The notes: generated by a model not told the origin, from the sequence alone. Shown: positions 49,253 through 60,911, counted from the stretch's first letter. The stretch: DNA of 64,000 bases from Agrobacterium tumefaciens (GCF_017726655.1 NZ_CP072308.1:124001-188000), one strand, 5' to 3'. Made by a program: numbers and translations.

Positions 49253-49621
49253 GTGGCACGTATCGCTGGCGTCAACATCCCGACTGCGAAGCGCGTTGTT
49301 ATTGCGCTGACCTACATTCACGGGATTGGTCCGAAATTCGCGCAGGAAATCATGGACAAGGTCGGTCTTCCGGCTGACAAGCGCGTTCATCAGCTGACGG
49401 ATGCTGAAGTCCTTCAGATCCGCGAAGCCATCGACCGCGACTATCAGGTCGAAGGTGACCTGCGTCGTGAGACGTCGATGAACATCAAGCGTCTGATGGA
49501 CCTCGGTTGCTACCGCGGCCTGCGTCACCGTCGTGGCCTTCCGGTCCGCGGTCAGCGCACGCACACCAACGCCCGCACCCGCAAGGGTCCGGCGAAGGCT
49601 ATCGCTGGTAAGAAGAAGTAA
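49253..49621 (+). CDS. rpsM: 30S ribosomal protein S13
   Basis: S13 (122 residues) bridges the subunits and contacts P-site tRNA. It begins [19 protein letters not shown] from a GTG start at 49253, with AAGGAG eight bases upstream. The C-terminal [27 protein letters not shown] basic tail is present (split at residue 20). It is the first gene of the alpha group. Confidence 0.97.
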   Translation: MARIAGVNIPTAKRVVIALTYIHGIGPKFAQEIMDKVGLPADKRVHQLTDAEVLQIREAIDRDYQVEGDLRRETSMNIKRLMDLGCYRGLRHRRGLPVRGQRTHTNARTRKGPAKAIAGKKK

Positions 49622-49642
49622 TTTTCCGGTTCTCCGGAAAGG
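49622..49642 (+). terminator. Short hairpin after rpsM
   Basis: TTTTCCGG and CCGGAAA enclose a short loop just after the stop codon. There is no T tract after it, so the role is uncertain. Confidence 0.35.
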
Positions 49643-49759
49643 GGAGGCTGGTGCAGTCCGCGCCAGCCTTTCTGAGTTTGGCGAAAAGCTCGGTCACGGG
49701 CTGATTGCCGGTGTAGCCGCTGGTGTTACGGCGGTGAAGAGATCAATGAAAGGTATAAA

Positions 49760-50149
49760 ATGGCCAAGGAAGCCGCACGCGTCCGTCGTCGCGAACGCAA
49801 AAATATCACGTCTGGCGTCGCGCACGTCAACTCGACCTTCAACAACACGATGATCACCATCACCGACGCACAGGGCAATGCTATCGCCTGGTCGTCCGCT
49901 GGTGCCAAGGGTTTCAAGGGTTCGCGTAAGTCGACCCCGTTCGCTGCCCAGATCGCTGCTGAAGATTGCGCGAAGAAGGCTCAGGAACACGGCATGAAGT
50001 CGCTTGAAGTTGAAGTTTGCGGTCCGGGTTCCGGCCGTGAATCGGCACTTCGCGCTCTGCAGGCTGCCGGTTTCATGATCACTTCCATTCGCGACGTGAC
50101 GCCGATCCCGCACAACGGTTGCCGTCCGCGCAAGAAGCGCCGCGTCTGA
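49760..50149 (+). CDS. rpsK: 30S ribosomal protein S11
   Basis: S11 (129 residues) lies on the 30S platform. It has [20 protein letters not shown] and the C-terminal [19 protein letters not shown] weak ribosome binding site (GAAAGG) precedes the ATG. The gap to rpsM (138 nt) and that to rpoA (195 nt) are both structured. Confidence 0.98.
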   Translation: MAKEAARVRRRERKNITSGVAHVNSTFNNTMITITDAQGNAIAWSSAGAKGFKGSRKSTPFAAQIAAEDCAKKAQEHGMKSLEVEVCGPGSGRESALRALQAAGFMITSIRDVTPIPHNGCRPRKKRRV

Positions 50150-50165
50150 CGCGACCGTGGTTCGG

Positions 50166-50200
50166 AAATTCCGCCTTACCTCAGGTCTGGCGGAATTTTC
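50166..50200 (+). terminator. Terminator-like hairpin between rpsK and rpoA
   Basis: AAATTCCGCC and GGCGGAATTT enclose a 13-nt loop and are followed by TC. The 10-bp perfect stem with T residues at its end looks like a partial terminator inside the alpha operon. Confidence 0.55.
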
Positions 50201-50344
50201 GTGTATCTGGCGTGTGCGCGTCGATTTCGATCGGCGGACTTGCGCTCAAGAACCCACCGATGAACCACTGAATTCGGTTCCTCTCGGTGTTTTCATGCTC
50301 GGTCCGTCACGATTGGATGGTGGCGGCGAACGGAAGGTTTAAAG

Positions 50345-51355
50345 ATGATTCAGAAGAACTGGCAGGAACTTATCAAGCCGAACAAGGTCGAGTTCACCTC
50401 GTCCAGCCGCACCAAGGCAACGCTGGTTGCCGAGCCGCTGGAGCGTGGTTTCGGTCTTACCCTCGGCAACGCGCTGCGTCGCGTTCTGTTGTCTTCCCTG
50501 CGCGGCGCCGCTGTTACGGCCGTGCAGATCGACGGTGTCCTGCACGAATTCTCCTCCATCCCCGGCGTTCGGGAAGATGTGACGGATATCGTGCTCAACA
50601 TCAAGGAAATCGCCATCAAGATGGACGGCGACGATTCCAAGCGCATGGTCGTACGCAAGCAGGGCCCGGGTGCCGTAACCGCTGGTGACATCCAGACGGT
50701 AGGCGACATCGAAATCCTGAACCCCGACCACGTGATCTGCACGCTCGACGACGGCGCTGAAATCCGCATGGAATTCACCGTCAACAACGGCAAGGGTTAC
50801 GTACCGGCTGAGCGCAACCGCGCGGAAGATGCCCCGATCGGCCTCATTCCGGTGGACAGCCTCTATTCTCCGGTCAAGAAAGTGTCCTACAAGGTGGAGA
50901 ACACCCGTGAAGGTCAGGTTCTCGACTATGACAAGCTGATCATGACGATCGAGACCAACGGTTCGGTTTCCGGCGAAGACGCCGTTGCCTTCGCCGCTCG
51001 CATTCTTCAGGACCAGCTGGGCGTCTTCGTCAACTTCGACGAGCCGCAGAAGGAAGCAGAAGAAGAATCGGTTACGGAACTCGCGTTCAACCCGGCGCTT
51101 CTCAAGAAGGTCGACGAGCTCGAGCTGTCCGTTCGTTCGGCAAACTGCCTGAAGAACGACAACATCGTTTACATCGGTGACCTGATCCAGAAGACCGAAG
51201 CCGAAATGCTCCGCACGCCGAACTTTGGTCGCAAGTCGTTGAACGAAATCAAGGAAGTTCTCGCTTCCATGGGTCTGCACCTCGGCATGGAAGTGCCGGC
51301 ATGGCCGCCTGAGAACATCGAAGATCTCGCCAAGCGTTACGAAGACCAGTACTAA
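50345..51355 (+). CDS. rpoA: RNA polymerase subunit alpha
   Basis: RpoA (336 residues) dimerises through its N-terminal domain to start RNA polymerase assembly, and its C-terminal domain binds upstream promoter DNA and activators. [20 protein letters not shown] opens the assembly domain; the C-terminal domain has [21 protein letters not shown] (split at residue 20) and [24 protein letters not shown] precedes the ATG. Confidence 0.98.
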   Translation: MIQKNWQELIKPNKVEFTSSSRTKATLVAEPLERGFGLTLGNALRRVLLSSLRGAAVTAVQIDGVLHEFSSIPGVREDVTDIVLNIKEIAIKMDGDDSKRMVVRKQGPGAVTAGDIQTVGDIEILNPDHVICTLDDGAEIRMEFTVNNGKGYVPAERNRAEDAPIGLIPVDSLYSPVKKVSYKVENTREGQVLDYDKLIMTIETNGSVSGEDAVAFAARILQDQLGVFVNFDEPQKEAEEESVTELAFNPALLKKVDELELSVRSANCLKNDNIVYIGDLIQKTEAEMLRTPNFGRKSLNEIKEVLASMGLHLGMEVPAWPPENIEDLAKRYEDQY

Positions 51356-51473
51356 CAAACAAGAAGGCAGACCTCAAAGACTGCCTTTCCCCGTCAAACA
51401 GCAGATAAGTCATCTGCATGTGCCAGGAAACGGCAGGCCTTAAAGAAGGAACCTGCGTAGAAGGAGAATAGCA

Positions 51474-51899
51474 ATGCGCCACGGTAATTCAGGCCGCAAG
51501 CTCAATAGAACCGCCAGCCACCGCAAGGCAATGTTTGCCAACATGGCTGCTTCGCTCATCACCCATGAGCAGATCGTCACCACGCTTCCGAAGGCGAAGG
51601 AAATTCGCCCGATCGTTGAGAAGCTCGTCACCCTCGGCAAGCGCGGCGACCTGCACGCTCGTCGTCAGGCGATTTCGCAGATCAAGGATCAGGACGCCGT
51701 TCGCAAGCTGTTCGACGCGATCGCAGCCCGTTACGCAAACCGCAACGGCGGCTACCTGCGTATCATGAAGGCCGGCTTCCGCCAGGGCGACAACGCTGCT
51801 CTGGCCGTCATCGAATTCGTCGAGCGCGACGTTGACGCCAAGGGCGCAGCTGACAAGGCTCGCGTTGCTGCTGAAGCTGCTGCTGCCGAAGCCGCATAA
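51474..51899 (+). CDS. rplQ: 50S ribosomal protein L17
   Basis: L17 (141 residues) begins [20 protein letters not shown] and has the conserved [19 protein letters not shown] core. The C-terminal tail is Ala/Glu-rich. AAGGAGAATAGC precedes the ATG. It ends the alpha operon and is followed by two hairpins, the second a strong terminator. Confidence 0.98.
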   Translation: MRHGNSGRKLNRTASHRKAMFANMAASLITHEQIVTTLPKAKEIRPIVEKLVTLGKRGDLHARRQAISQIKDQDAVRKLFDAIAARYANRNGGYLRIMKAGFRQGDNAALAVIEFVERDVDAKGAADKARVAAEAAAAEAA

Positions 51900-51928
51900 G
51901 GTCTGACGCCTTTTAAGGCGTCGTGAGT

Positions 51929-51964
51929 TAAAAAAGCCGGGTGAGAGATCGCCCGGCTTTTTTG
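51929..51964 (+). terminator. Terminator of the alpha operon
   Basis: AAAAAAGCCGGG and its complement CCCGGCTTTTTT enclose a 9-nt loop. A smaller GACGCC/GGCGTC hairpin lies just before it at 51905-51922. Confidence 0.9.
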
Positions 51965-51985
51965 TTGCGGATAGTGGGTTTGCTG

Positions 51986-52327
51986 TTACCGGCGGTTTTG
52001 CCCGCGCCGGGGTTTATGATGCGGCAGGTGTCGCGCGATCTGGTTCACAGTTTCGGTCAGAGGGAGCAGAATATACACTCGGTCGGTGGCGTTATGCGTT
52101 GCCCAGAGGGTTTGCAGATCGTCTTCCCCCACGTCGCCTTCCGTAATGCGTTCGGCGAGTTGCGACAACGCCTGCCGCTGCCTCACATCTAACCCTTTAC
52201 AAATTTGAGTCGGTTCGAATGCTGAGCCACGCGCAATAATGTGGAATGCGTCGCTCAACACGGCTTGAGCGGCTGAAGACAGTGCCGTGCTTTGTTGAAG
52301 CGGGGACGGTCTCTCGGGAGGGCTCAT
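51986..52327 (-). CDS. Hypothetical protein coupled to msrQ
   Basis: The 113-residue protein is mostly helical, with QKALSQLAERITEGDVGED-like acidic helices and a basic tail (HHKPRRGQNRR). I recognise no family. Its ATG overlaps the msrQ stop codon by 4 nt, so it is translated with msrPQ, but a functional link is only inferred. Confidence 0.55.
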   Translation of the reverse strand: MSPPERPSPLQQSTALSSAAQAVLSDAFHIIARGSAFEPTQICKGLDVRQRQALSQLAERITEGDVGEDDLQTLWATHNATDRVYILLPLTETVNQIARHLPHHKPRRGQNRR

Positions 52328-52989
52328 GCGTTTGGCGGCGCGCGTAAAGGCGCACGGCGTGGTTGGCGCGCGCGCTTGTATTGGAGGATCGGTTTGCGCA
52401 CCAGCCGATAGCCCAACAGCACCACCATCGTGCTGATATAGAACATCGGCTCCAGCGTGATCGATTTCCGCGCCAGCACGAAATGCAGCACGCCGACGAT
52501 GAGGACGAGATAGACGAGCTTGTGCAGCGTGTTCCAGCGGCTGCCGAGTTTGCGGATCGACCAGCGGTTCGAGGTCAGCGCCAGAGGCAGGAGCATGATG
52601 AGCCCCGCCATGCCAAACATGATGTAGGGGCGTTTGAGAATGTCGCCGGCGATGGAGCTGAAGACGAGGCCGCGGTCCAGCACCAGATAGACGGTGAAAT
52701 GCGCCAGAACATAATAAAAGGCGATGAGGCCCAGCGCCCGCCGATAGGCGATGAGGTTGAGGTTGAAGAGGTCGCGCAGCGGCGTGACGAGCAGCCCGAG
52801 ACAGAGGAAGCGCAGTGCCCAGATGCCGAGCAGGTGCTCGAAATCCTTGACCGGGTTGAAGCCGAGGCCGCCCGTTGCGGCGAGGTAAAAATACCAGACA
52901 CCGGGAGCGAGACCGATGACATAGAGCGCCCAGATGGCTGCCGGTTGGTAACGCTTCGGCAGCGAGGGAAGGGTCAGGGCAAAGGCCAT
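52324..52989 (-). CDS. msrQ: MsrQ, heme-binding membrane subunit of the periplasmic methionine sulfoxide reductase
   Basis: MsrQ (221 residues) passes electrons from the respiratory chain to MsrP. It has about six membrane segments and heme-ligand-type His residues in the ferric-reductase-like domain (FEHLLGIWALRF, VLAHFTVYLVLD, NTLHKLVYLVLIVGVLHF). The start at 52989 gives MAFALTLPS, 3 nt from the msrP stop codon; the frame is open upstream into msrP, which I discount. Confidence 0.9.
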   Translation of the reverse strand: MAFALTLPSLPKRYQPAAIWALYVIGLAPGVWYFYLAATGGLGFNPVKDFEHLLGIWALRFLCLGLLVTPLRDLFNLNLIAYRRALGLIAFYYVLAHFTVYLVLDRGLVFSSIAGDILKRPYIMFGMAGLIMLLPLALTSNRWSIRKLGSRWNTLHKLVYLVLIVGVLHFVLARKSITLEPMFYISTMVVLLGYRLVRKPILQYKRARQPRRAPLRAPPNA

Positions 52990-52991
52990 GG

Positions 52992-53933
52992 TCAGTAATT
53001 CGCCTTCAGGTCCATGCCGGCGTAAAGGCTCGCCACTTCCTCGTAACCATTGAACATCAGCGTCGGATGGTTCTGCGTACCAAAAAAGCCGCCTTCGCCG
53101 ATGCGTTGCTCCGTAGCCTGGCTCCAGCGCGGGTGGTCCACATGCGGATTGACGTTGGAATAGAAGCCATATTCGCGGGCATTGGAGTTTTTCCAGGTCG
53201 TTTCCGGCTGTTTTTCGGTGAGCGAGATCCGGACGATGGATTTGATGCCCTTGAAGCCGTATTTCCACGGCACGACGAGCCGGATCGGTGCGCCGTTCTG
53301 GTTCGGCAGCGTTTCGCCATAAAGCCCGACGGCGAGGATGGTGAGCGGATGGCGCGCTTCATCGAGACGCAGTCCTTCGACATAGGGCCATGACAAAGGC
53401 TGGAACAGGCCGCTCTGTCCGGGCATTTCGTCTGGCCGAACGACGGTCTCGAAGGAGACGTATTTGGCGCTGCCCAGTGGCTCGACCTTGTCGAGCAGGC
53501 TCGCAAGCGGGAAGCCGATCCACGGAATGACCATCGACCAGCCCTCGACGCAGCGCATCCGATAGGTGCGCTCCTCAAGCTGATATTTCATCAACTCCTC
53601 TATACCGAATTCCTGCGGCTTCGAAACGAGGCCGTCCACCTTTACCGTCCAGGGTGTTGGCTTGAACTTGCCGGAATTTTCCTTTGGGTCGGATTTGCCG
53701 ACGCCGAATTCATAGAAGTTGTTGTAGCTGGTGACCGCGTCGAGCGGCGTGAGCTTTTCATCCAGCTTATAGGCACTGGCCTTTGCCGAAAGCGGTGCGG
53801 CGACAGCCTCGCGTCCCGCCAGGCCAATGGCTGCGAGCCCTGCCGCCGTTCCGAGGAAATTGCGTCGGGAGAGATAGAAGGACTTCGGCGTGATTTCTGA
53901 AGACGCAATATGAGGCGAACGATAGGCGGGCAT
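52992..53933 (-). CDS. msrP: MsrP, periplasmic protein-methionine-sulfoxide reductase (molybdopterin)
   Basis: MsrP (313 residues) repairs oxidised methionines in envelope proteins. It has a twin-arginine signal, SRRNFLG (about residues 23-29), and the SUOX-type molybdenum domain with the ligand Cys in [26 protein letters not shown] precedes the ATG at 53933, with GGAGG just before it. msrQ follows at 2 nt, the conserved pair. It is divergent from ilvD. Confidence 0.92.
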   Translation of the reverse strand: MPAYRSPHIASSEITPKSFYLSRRNFLGTAAGLAAIGLAGREAVAAPLSAKASAYKLDEKLTPLDAVTSYNNFYEFGVGKSDPKENSGKFKPTPWTVKVDGLVSKPQEFGIEELMKYQLEERTYRMRCVEGWSMVIPWIGFPLASLLDKVEPLGSAKYVSFETVVRPDEMPGQSGLFQPLSWPYVEGLRLDEARHPLTILAVGLYGETLPNQNGAPIRLVVPWKYGFKGIKSIVRISLTEKQPETTWKNSNAREYGFYSNVNPHVDHPRWSQATEQRIGEGGFFGTQNHPTLMFNGYEEVASLYAGMDLKANY

Positions 53934-54240
53934 GGTAACCTCCACAAAAGCCGGGTGCATCGGCGATAAATCGATTATGATAGCCAATACGGTCGCTGCA
54001 CAGATATGTTTCAGCGCTGCGATGAAAAATAGAGCCGGCGGCTCGCAATCGCGCATTTGTGATGCCCGGTCCTTTATGGCAGGTCAAATTCAGGGGCGTA
54101 CCGTACCGGACCGTACTGTTTTGACCGAAGGTGACAGTGACAGCGCTCGCGGTTTGCGCTAGAAACACCGCAAAATAGGGAAGGAGCCATCTTGCCGCTA
54201 TCGCGGAACGCGCTCCCGGCCAGAGATCGAGGAAAACACC
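53934..54240. promoter_or_regulatory. msrP-ilvD divergent promoter region
   Basis: The 307-bp region must hold promoters for both genes. At 54098-54116 the unit CCGTAC and its reverse complement recur (GTACCG, TACCGG, ACCGTAC), a candidate regulator site. I see no gene in it. Confidence 0.4.
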
Positions 54241-56076
<1,836 letters not shown>

Positions 56077-56482
56077 TCCTGTCGGCAGGGGGGCGCAGTA
56101 CTCACCGCCGCCTTGCGCGATGGCTGGAGCTTGCTGATCGGAACCGAAAAGCTCTCTTCCCTCATGCTCGGGCTTGTCCCGAGCGTATGCAACCGACCAA
56201 TACTACGCGACATGGATAGATCCTCGGGACAGGCCCGAGGATACGTCGAGAGTGATGTTCGATCTGCAATTCGTCAGCCGCGCCTTGGTGCGGCTTTTTA
56301 CTGTCTGAATTGAGTGTGAAGCCCAGCTCATAAACAAATTGAAGCGCCTCACAGGGTGATTCTTCGACGGCCTTCAACATTCTGTTTTTCCATCGCTAAT
56401 ACGAAACGACTTACAGCTTTTTCCTATCTCGTAGTCACATTGGAGTGATGTTCGTCCAGCGACCTTTTTCCAGAAAGCAGCG
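56077..56482. other. Intergenic region with a REP-type inverted pair
   Basis: Two hairpins, GCTCGGG-CTTGT-CCCGAGC (56166-56184) and ATCCTCGGG-ACAGG-CCCGAGGAT (56220-56242), are inverted copies of each other with one base different in the core. They resemble the palindromic repeats common in Rhizobiaceae chromosomes. No gene is supported in the gap; the last part should hold the serine hydrolase promoter. Confidence 0.6.
56166..56242. repeat. BIME-like pair of inverted palindromes
   Basis: Core CTCGGGCTTGTCCCGAG at 56167-56183 and its inverted partner CTCGGGACAGGCCCGAG at 56224-56240 are separated by about 40 nt. Such pairs are typical repeated extragenic elements; copy number cannot be judged from this window. 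Confidence 0.6.
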
Positions 56483-57502
56483 ATGACTACCTTCATCACC
56501 ATGAAAAGACGAACCGCACTCGCCTTCATGGTGTCGCTACCTTTCGCCTCCATTGCCCGCGCGCAGACTGCCGGCGGTGCGGCTCGTTTCGAACCGTTGC
56601 TTCGGAATGCGGACGCGCTTTCCAGTCTCAAGGCAGTCATCATCAGCATCGAGGGCGAGGAGGTTGCAAGCCGCGCTTATCATGGCGCGGGTCTTAACGG
56701 CTCCACCAATATCAAATCGGCGTCAAAATCGATCATTTCGGCGCTGGTCGGAATGGCCATCGATCGCAAGGTCATCGAGAGCGCGGACCAGCCGATCGCG
56801 ACCATCCTGCGCAGCGATTTTCCGCAGAATCCCGATCCGCGGCTGGAGCGGATCACCATCGGCAATCTTTTGTCCATGCAATCCGGACTGGAGCGCTTGT
56901 CGGGGCCGAATTACGGACGCTGGGTGGCAAGTCGGAACTGGGTTCGGATGGCTCTCGGCGCCGGTTTTGCCGGGGAGCCGGGTGGTGGCATGTTGTATTC
57001 CACGGCGTCCACGCATCTGCTCTCGGCGATCTTGACCAAGGCCTCCGGCCGCTCGACACTTGCCTTGGCGCGAGATTGGTTTCGTCCACTTGAGGGTTTT
57101 GCGATCGGTGGCTGGGAGCGTGATCCGCAGGGCATCTATCTCGGCGGAAACCAGATGGCGATGACCGCCCGCTCACTTCTGGCCTTTGGAGAACTGTACC
57201 GGCGCGGCGGCGTCACCCCGGAGGGGCAGCGGCTGATTTCCCAGGCGTGGATCGACCAGTCCTGGCAACAGCGCACCAACTCCGTCTTTAACGGAGATGG
57301 TTACGGATATTGCTGGTTCATCAAGGAGATGGGCGGAGAGAAGGTGTTTTACGCCTGGGGCTATGGCGGCCAGATGCTTTACATTGTTCCGTCCAGAAGG
57401 CTCTCAGTGGTCATGACCTCGCGCGAGGACGCGCCATCGGCCAGAACCGGATACCGGGACCAGCTACACGGGCTGATGACAGACATCATCCGTGCAGTCT
57501 GA
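56483..57502 (+). CDS. Serine hydrolase of the beta-lactamase / penicillin-binding protein fold
   Basis: The 339-residue protein has a signal peptide (about 1-27, ending IARAQ) and the SxxK motif SASK at residues 79-82. The second motif is YST, where lactamases have YxN, and WGYGG takes the place of the KTG box. This is the class C-related hydrolase family, which includes esterases and peptidases, so lactamase activity is not established. The ATG at 56483 or that at 56501 could be the start; AGAAAG precedes the first. Confidence 0.75.
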   Translation: MTTFITMKRRTALAFMVSLPFASIARAQTAGGAARFEPLLRNADALSSLKAVIISIEGEEVASRAYHGAGLNGSTNIKSASKSIISALVGMAIDRKVIESADQPIATILRSDFPQNPDPRLERITIGNLLSMQSGLERLSGPNYGRWVASRNWVRMALGAGFAGEPGGGMLYSTASTHLLSAILTKASGRSTLALARDWFRPLEGFAIGGWERDPQGIYLGGNQMAMTARSLLAFGELYRRGGVTPEGQRLISQAWIDQSWQQRTNSVFNGDGYGYCWFIKEMGGEKVFYAWGYGGQMLYIVPSRRLSVVMTSREDAPSARTGYRDQLHGLMTDIIRAV

Positions 57503-57514
57503 TCATCGCTGATA

Positions 57515-57865
57515 TCAGAGTGGCCGGTTGATGCTCTGGAAAGCCTCGCCAAGCTTATTCATTCGCTCGTCATAGGCGCTCGTCAAACACGCCACGTCCG
57601 CCGCACATTCCTGTCGTTTCTTCAGCCATTTGCTCTGCTCGTCACGCAACGTGTCGCGCGCGCCCATGGCCATCAGCTGGGTGAGGATATCAAACGTGGT
57701 GGCCATCTTCACATCAAGATCGTTGAGGGCGCGATTGTCGCAGATGGCTTTTTCGTCGGCTGCCAGATCGGGTTTTGCGCAGTCGAAGCTCGCCGCAGCG
57801 GCGGGCGAGGAAAGGGAGGAGGCGAGGAGCAGGCCGCAGGCGAGGAGAGGCTTTTTCAAATCCAT
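57515..57865 (-). CDS. LprI-like (DUF1311) secreted protein
   Basis: The 116-residue protein has a signal peptide (MDLKKPLLACGLLLAS to PAAAA). The mature part has the DUF1311 pattern: FDCAKPDLAADEKAICDN, then a long helical region ending QSKWLKKRQECAADVACLTSAYDERM with four cysteines. LprI of Mycobacterium, a member of this family, inhibits lysozyme, but most members are uncharacterised. The start at 57865 fits the signal peptide; upstream sequence in the frame is unlike it. Confidence 0.8.
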   Translation of the reverse strand: MDLKKPLLACGLLLASSLSSPAAAASFDCAKPDLAADEKAICDNRALNDLDVKMATTFDILTQLMAMGARDTLRDEQSKWLKKRQECAADVACLTSAYDERMNKLGEAFQSINRPL

Positions 57866-58079
57866 GACGGGTCTCTTTGAGAAATTCGTGTTCGGAGGAA
57901 ACCGGAAAGCCCGCTCACCGGTTCCATGCCGCTGGAGCCGAGACACAGGAAAAAGCGCGGATTGGGAAAGTGTGGTCTTCTAAAAGATGCCATCGAAACG
58001 ATAGCCATCATCTTGCCGCTCTTTGCTTTACAGGCTTTGGCGTTATAACTCCATCATACTGATGACGATGAGGAATCAC

Positions 58080-59486
58080 ATGCGAAGCGTGTTGAAGTAT
58101 CTGTCTACCGGCTTTCTCGCCGCGCTTGTTCTCATGCCCGGTGGCGCGGGCGCGCAGGACACGAAAACCGTGCCGGCAAGCCACACGGAAATGCAGCTCT
58201 CCTTCGCGCCGCTGGTGAAGCGCACGGCGGGTGCTGTGGTCAACGTCTATGCCGAGCGCGTCGTCCAGCGGCGTTTGTCGCCCTTTGCCGGCGATCCCTT
58301 CTTCGAGCAGTTCTTTGGCCAGCAGATGCCGAACCGCACGGAAAAGCAGTCGTCGCTGGGTTCGGGTGTGATTGTCAGCGCCGGCGGGCTGATCGTGACA
58401 AACAATCACGTCATCGATGGCGCCGACGACATCAAGGTGGCCCTGGCCGATGGACGTGAGTTTTCCTCAAAGGTGCTGCTGAAGGATGATCGGGTCGATC
58501 TGGCCGTGCTGCAGATTGACGCCAAGGAGCAGTTCCCGGTGCTGTCGCTCGGTAATTCCGACAGGATCGAAGTGGGTGATCTGGTGCTCGCCATCGGTAA
58601 CCCTTTCGGTGTCGGGCAGACCGTCACGAGCGGTATCGTTTCCGGCCTTGCGCGTAATCAGGTGACGCAGGGTGATTTCGGCTTCTTCATTCAGACAGAT
58701 GCGTCCATCAACCCCGGTAATTCCGGCGGTGCGCTGATGAACATGGCGGGTGAGCTGATCGGCATCAATACGGCGATATTCTCCAAGGGTGGTGGCTCGA
58801 ACGGCATCGGTTTTGCCATTCCTGCCAATCTGGTGCGGGTGTTCGTGGCTGCCGCCGAAAGAGGCGATGCGAACTTCCAGCGGCCCTATATCGGCGCTAC
58901 GTTCGATCCCGTGACTTCGGATGTCGCCGAGGCGCTTGGTTTGCACCGTGCCCGCGGCGCGCTCGTCGTCAGCGTCACCAAGGGCGGTCCGGCAGAAAAG
59001 GCGGGCATCGAGCCCGGTCAGGTGGTGACCGCCGTCAATGGCTTTGAGGTCGAGCACCCCGATGCGCTGGGTTATCGCCTGACGACTGCCGGCATCGGTA
59101 AATCCGCCGAACTGACTGTCGTGGAGAAGGGCAAGGAAAAGAAGCTGACGATTGCGCTGGACACAGCGCCGGAAACGGCGCCGAGGGACGAACGTCTGAT
59201 CGAGGGGCGCAATCCTTTCGCCGGTGCGACCGTTGCCAATCTCTCGCCCAAGCTTGCGGATGAATTGCGCATGCCGTCGCAGGTAACGGGCGTCGTCATT
59301 ACCGATGTCAAGCGTGGGTCGCCGGCCTATCGCGTGGGCTTCCAGCCCAAGGACGTCATCCTGTCCCTTAACGGCGCGGATATCGGATCGACCGCCGCCG
59401 TCGAAAAGGCGCTTGATGACAATCCCGGTTTCTGGCGCGTGGAAATCCTGCGTGACGGGCAGCGTATCCGGCAGTTCCTGCGATGA
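58080..59486 (+). CDS. Do-family periplasmic serine protease (DegP/DegQ-like)
   Basis: The 468-residue protein has a signal peptide (MRSVLKYLSTGFLAALVL to GGAGAQ). The trypsin-like domain has the catalytic His in VTNNHVIDGADD, Asp in DDRVDLAVLQ and Ser in NPGNSGGAL. Two PDZ domains follow (about residues 265-355 and 385-465). It degrades or refolds damaged envelope proteins. I chose the ATG at 58080, six bases after GAGGAA; two ATG codons lie just upstream in frame. It overlaps rarA by 4 nt. Confidence 0.92.
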   Translation: MRSVLKYLSTGFLAALVLMPGGAGAQDTKTVPASHTEMQLSFAPLVKRTAGAVVNVYAERVVQRRLSPFAGDPFFEQFFGQQMPNRTEKQSSLGSGVIVSAGGLIVTNNHVIDGADDIKVALADGREFSSKVLLKDDRVDLAVLQIDAKEQFPVLSLGNSDRIEVGDLVLAIGNPFGVGQTVTSGIVSGLARNQVTQGDFGFFIQTDASINPGNSGGALMNMAGELIGINTAIFSKGGGSNGIGFAIPANLVRVFVAAAERGDANFQRPYIGATFDPVTSDVAEALGLHRARGALVVSVTKGGPAEKAGIEPGQVVTAVNGFEVEHPDALGYRLTTAGIGKSAELTVVEKGKEKKLTIALDTAPETAPRDERLIEGRNPFAGATVANLSPKLADELRMPSQVTGVVITDVKRGSPAYRVGFQPKDVILSLNGADIGSTAAVEKALDDNPGFWRVEILRDGQRIRQFLR

Positions 59487-60799
59487 GCGATGATCTCTTC
59501 GCCCCGCAAGTGCCCGTGGAGGTCGCCAACCGGCGGCCTCTTGCCGATCGTCTGCGGCCGAAAACGCCGGCGGAAGTGAGCGGGCAAGAGCATCTGACGG
59601 GCGAAGAGGGCGTTCTGCGCCGGATGATCGACAGTGGATCGTTGGGCTCAATGATTTTCTGGGGACCGCCCGGCACTGGCAAGACCACGGTTGCCCGCCT
59701 GCTTTCCGGCGAAGCGGGCCTCGCCTTCGAGCAGATTTCCGCGATCTTCTCCGGTGTCGCCGATCTCAAGAAGGTATTTGAGGCGGCGCGCACGCGCCGC
59801 ATGAACGGTCGCCAGACGCTGCTGTTCGTCGACGAAATCCATCGCTTCAATCGGGCGCAGCAGGACAGTTTTCTGCCCGTCATGGAAGACGGCACCATTA
59901 TTCTCGTCGGCGCCACCACCGAAAATCCGTCGTTTGAGCTCAATGCCGCTCTTCTGTCGCGGGCGCGTGTGCTGACCTTCCGCTCGCATGACGAAGAAAG
60001 CCTCAGCGAGCTGTTGAAGCGTGCCGAGCAGGCGGAGGAGAAACAGCTTCCGCTGACGGAGGAGGCGCGCGCGAGCCTTATCCGCATGGCCGACGGCGAC
60101 GGCCGTGCCGTACTGACGCTTGCCGAAGAGGTGTGGCGCGCGGCGCGCAAGGATGAGATTTTCGATACGGAAGGGCTGACACGCATCGTGCAGCGGCGTG
60201 CGCCGGTCTACGACAAGAGCCAGGACGGCCATTATAATCTGATCTCGGCGCTGCATAAGTCGGTGCGGGGGTCTGACCCGGATGCGGCGCTTTATTACCT
60301 CGCCCGGATGTTCGATGCAGGCGAAGACCCGCTCTATATCGGACGCCGGCTGGTGCGCATGGCGGTCGAGGATATCGGTCTTGCCGATCCGCAGGCGCTT
60401 TCCATCTGCAATGCGGCCAAGGATGCCTATGACTATCTGGGCTCCCCGGAAGGGGAGCTGGCGCTCGCCCAGGCGTGCGTCTATCTCGCAACCGCACCGA
60501 AATCCAACGCCGTCTACACCGCCTTCAAGGCGGCGATGCGCGCAGCGAAAGAAAACGGCTCATTGGTGCCACCGAAACATATTCTGAACGCCCCTACAAA
60601 GCTCATGAAGGGTGAGGGTTATGGTGACGGCTACCGTTATGACCATGATGAGCCCGATGCTTTTTCAGGGCAGGATTACTTCCCCGAGAAGATGGGGCGC
60701 ACGACATTTTATGATCCGCCGGATCGTGGCTTCGAAAGGGAAATACGCAAGCGCCTCGACTGGTGGGCGAAGCTGCGCCGCGAGCGCTCGACGCGCTAG
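59483..60799 (+). CDS. rarA: Replication-associated recombination protein A (MgsA/RarA)
   Basis: RarA (438 residues) is an AAA+ clamp-loader-like ATPase that acts at stalled replication forks. Walker A is GPPGTGKTT and Walker B LLFVDEIHRFN; the sensor region GATTENPSFELN follows. The C-terminal tetramerisation domain (KSNAVYTAFKAA, PPDRGFEREIRKRLDWW) is typical. The ATG overlaps the protease stop codon, so the two are translationally coupled, an arrangement that recurs in related genomes. Confidence 0.93.
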   Translation: MSDDLFAPQVPVEVANRRPLADRLRPKTPAEVSGQEHLTGEEGVLRRMIDSGSLGSMIFWGPPGTGKTTVARLLSGEAGLAFEQISAIFSGVADLKKVFEAARTRRMNGRQTLLFVDEIHRFNRAQQDSFLPVMEDGTIILVGATTENPSFELNAALLSRARVLTFRSHDEESLSELLKRAEQAEEKQLPLTEEARASLIRMADGDGRAVLTLAEEVWRAARKDEIFDTEGLTRIVQRRAPVYDKSQDGHYNLISALHKSVRGSDPDAALYYLARMFDAGEDPLYIGRRLVRMAVEDIGLADPQALSICNAAKDAYDYLGSPEGELALAQACVYLATAPKSNAVYTAFKAAMRAAKENGSLVPPKHILNAPTKLMKGEGYGDGYRYDHDEPDAFSGQDYFPEKMGRTTFYDPPDRGFEREIRKRLDWWAKLRRERSTR

Positions 60800-60911
60800 C
60801 GTTTGCGGCGCCCGGCCGGAAATCGTGCCTCGGGCGGTCTTGAGAAAGAGATTCAGGTCGCTGGTAAAATGATTCGTCAAATGGCCGTAAGTGACTGTTT
60901 CTAAACCGCGA

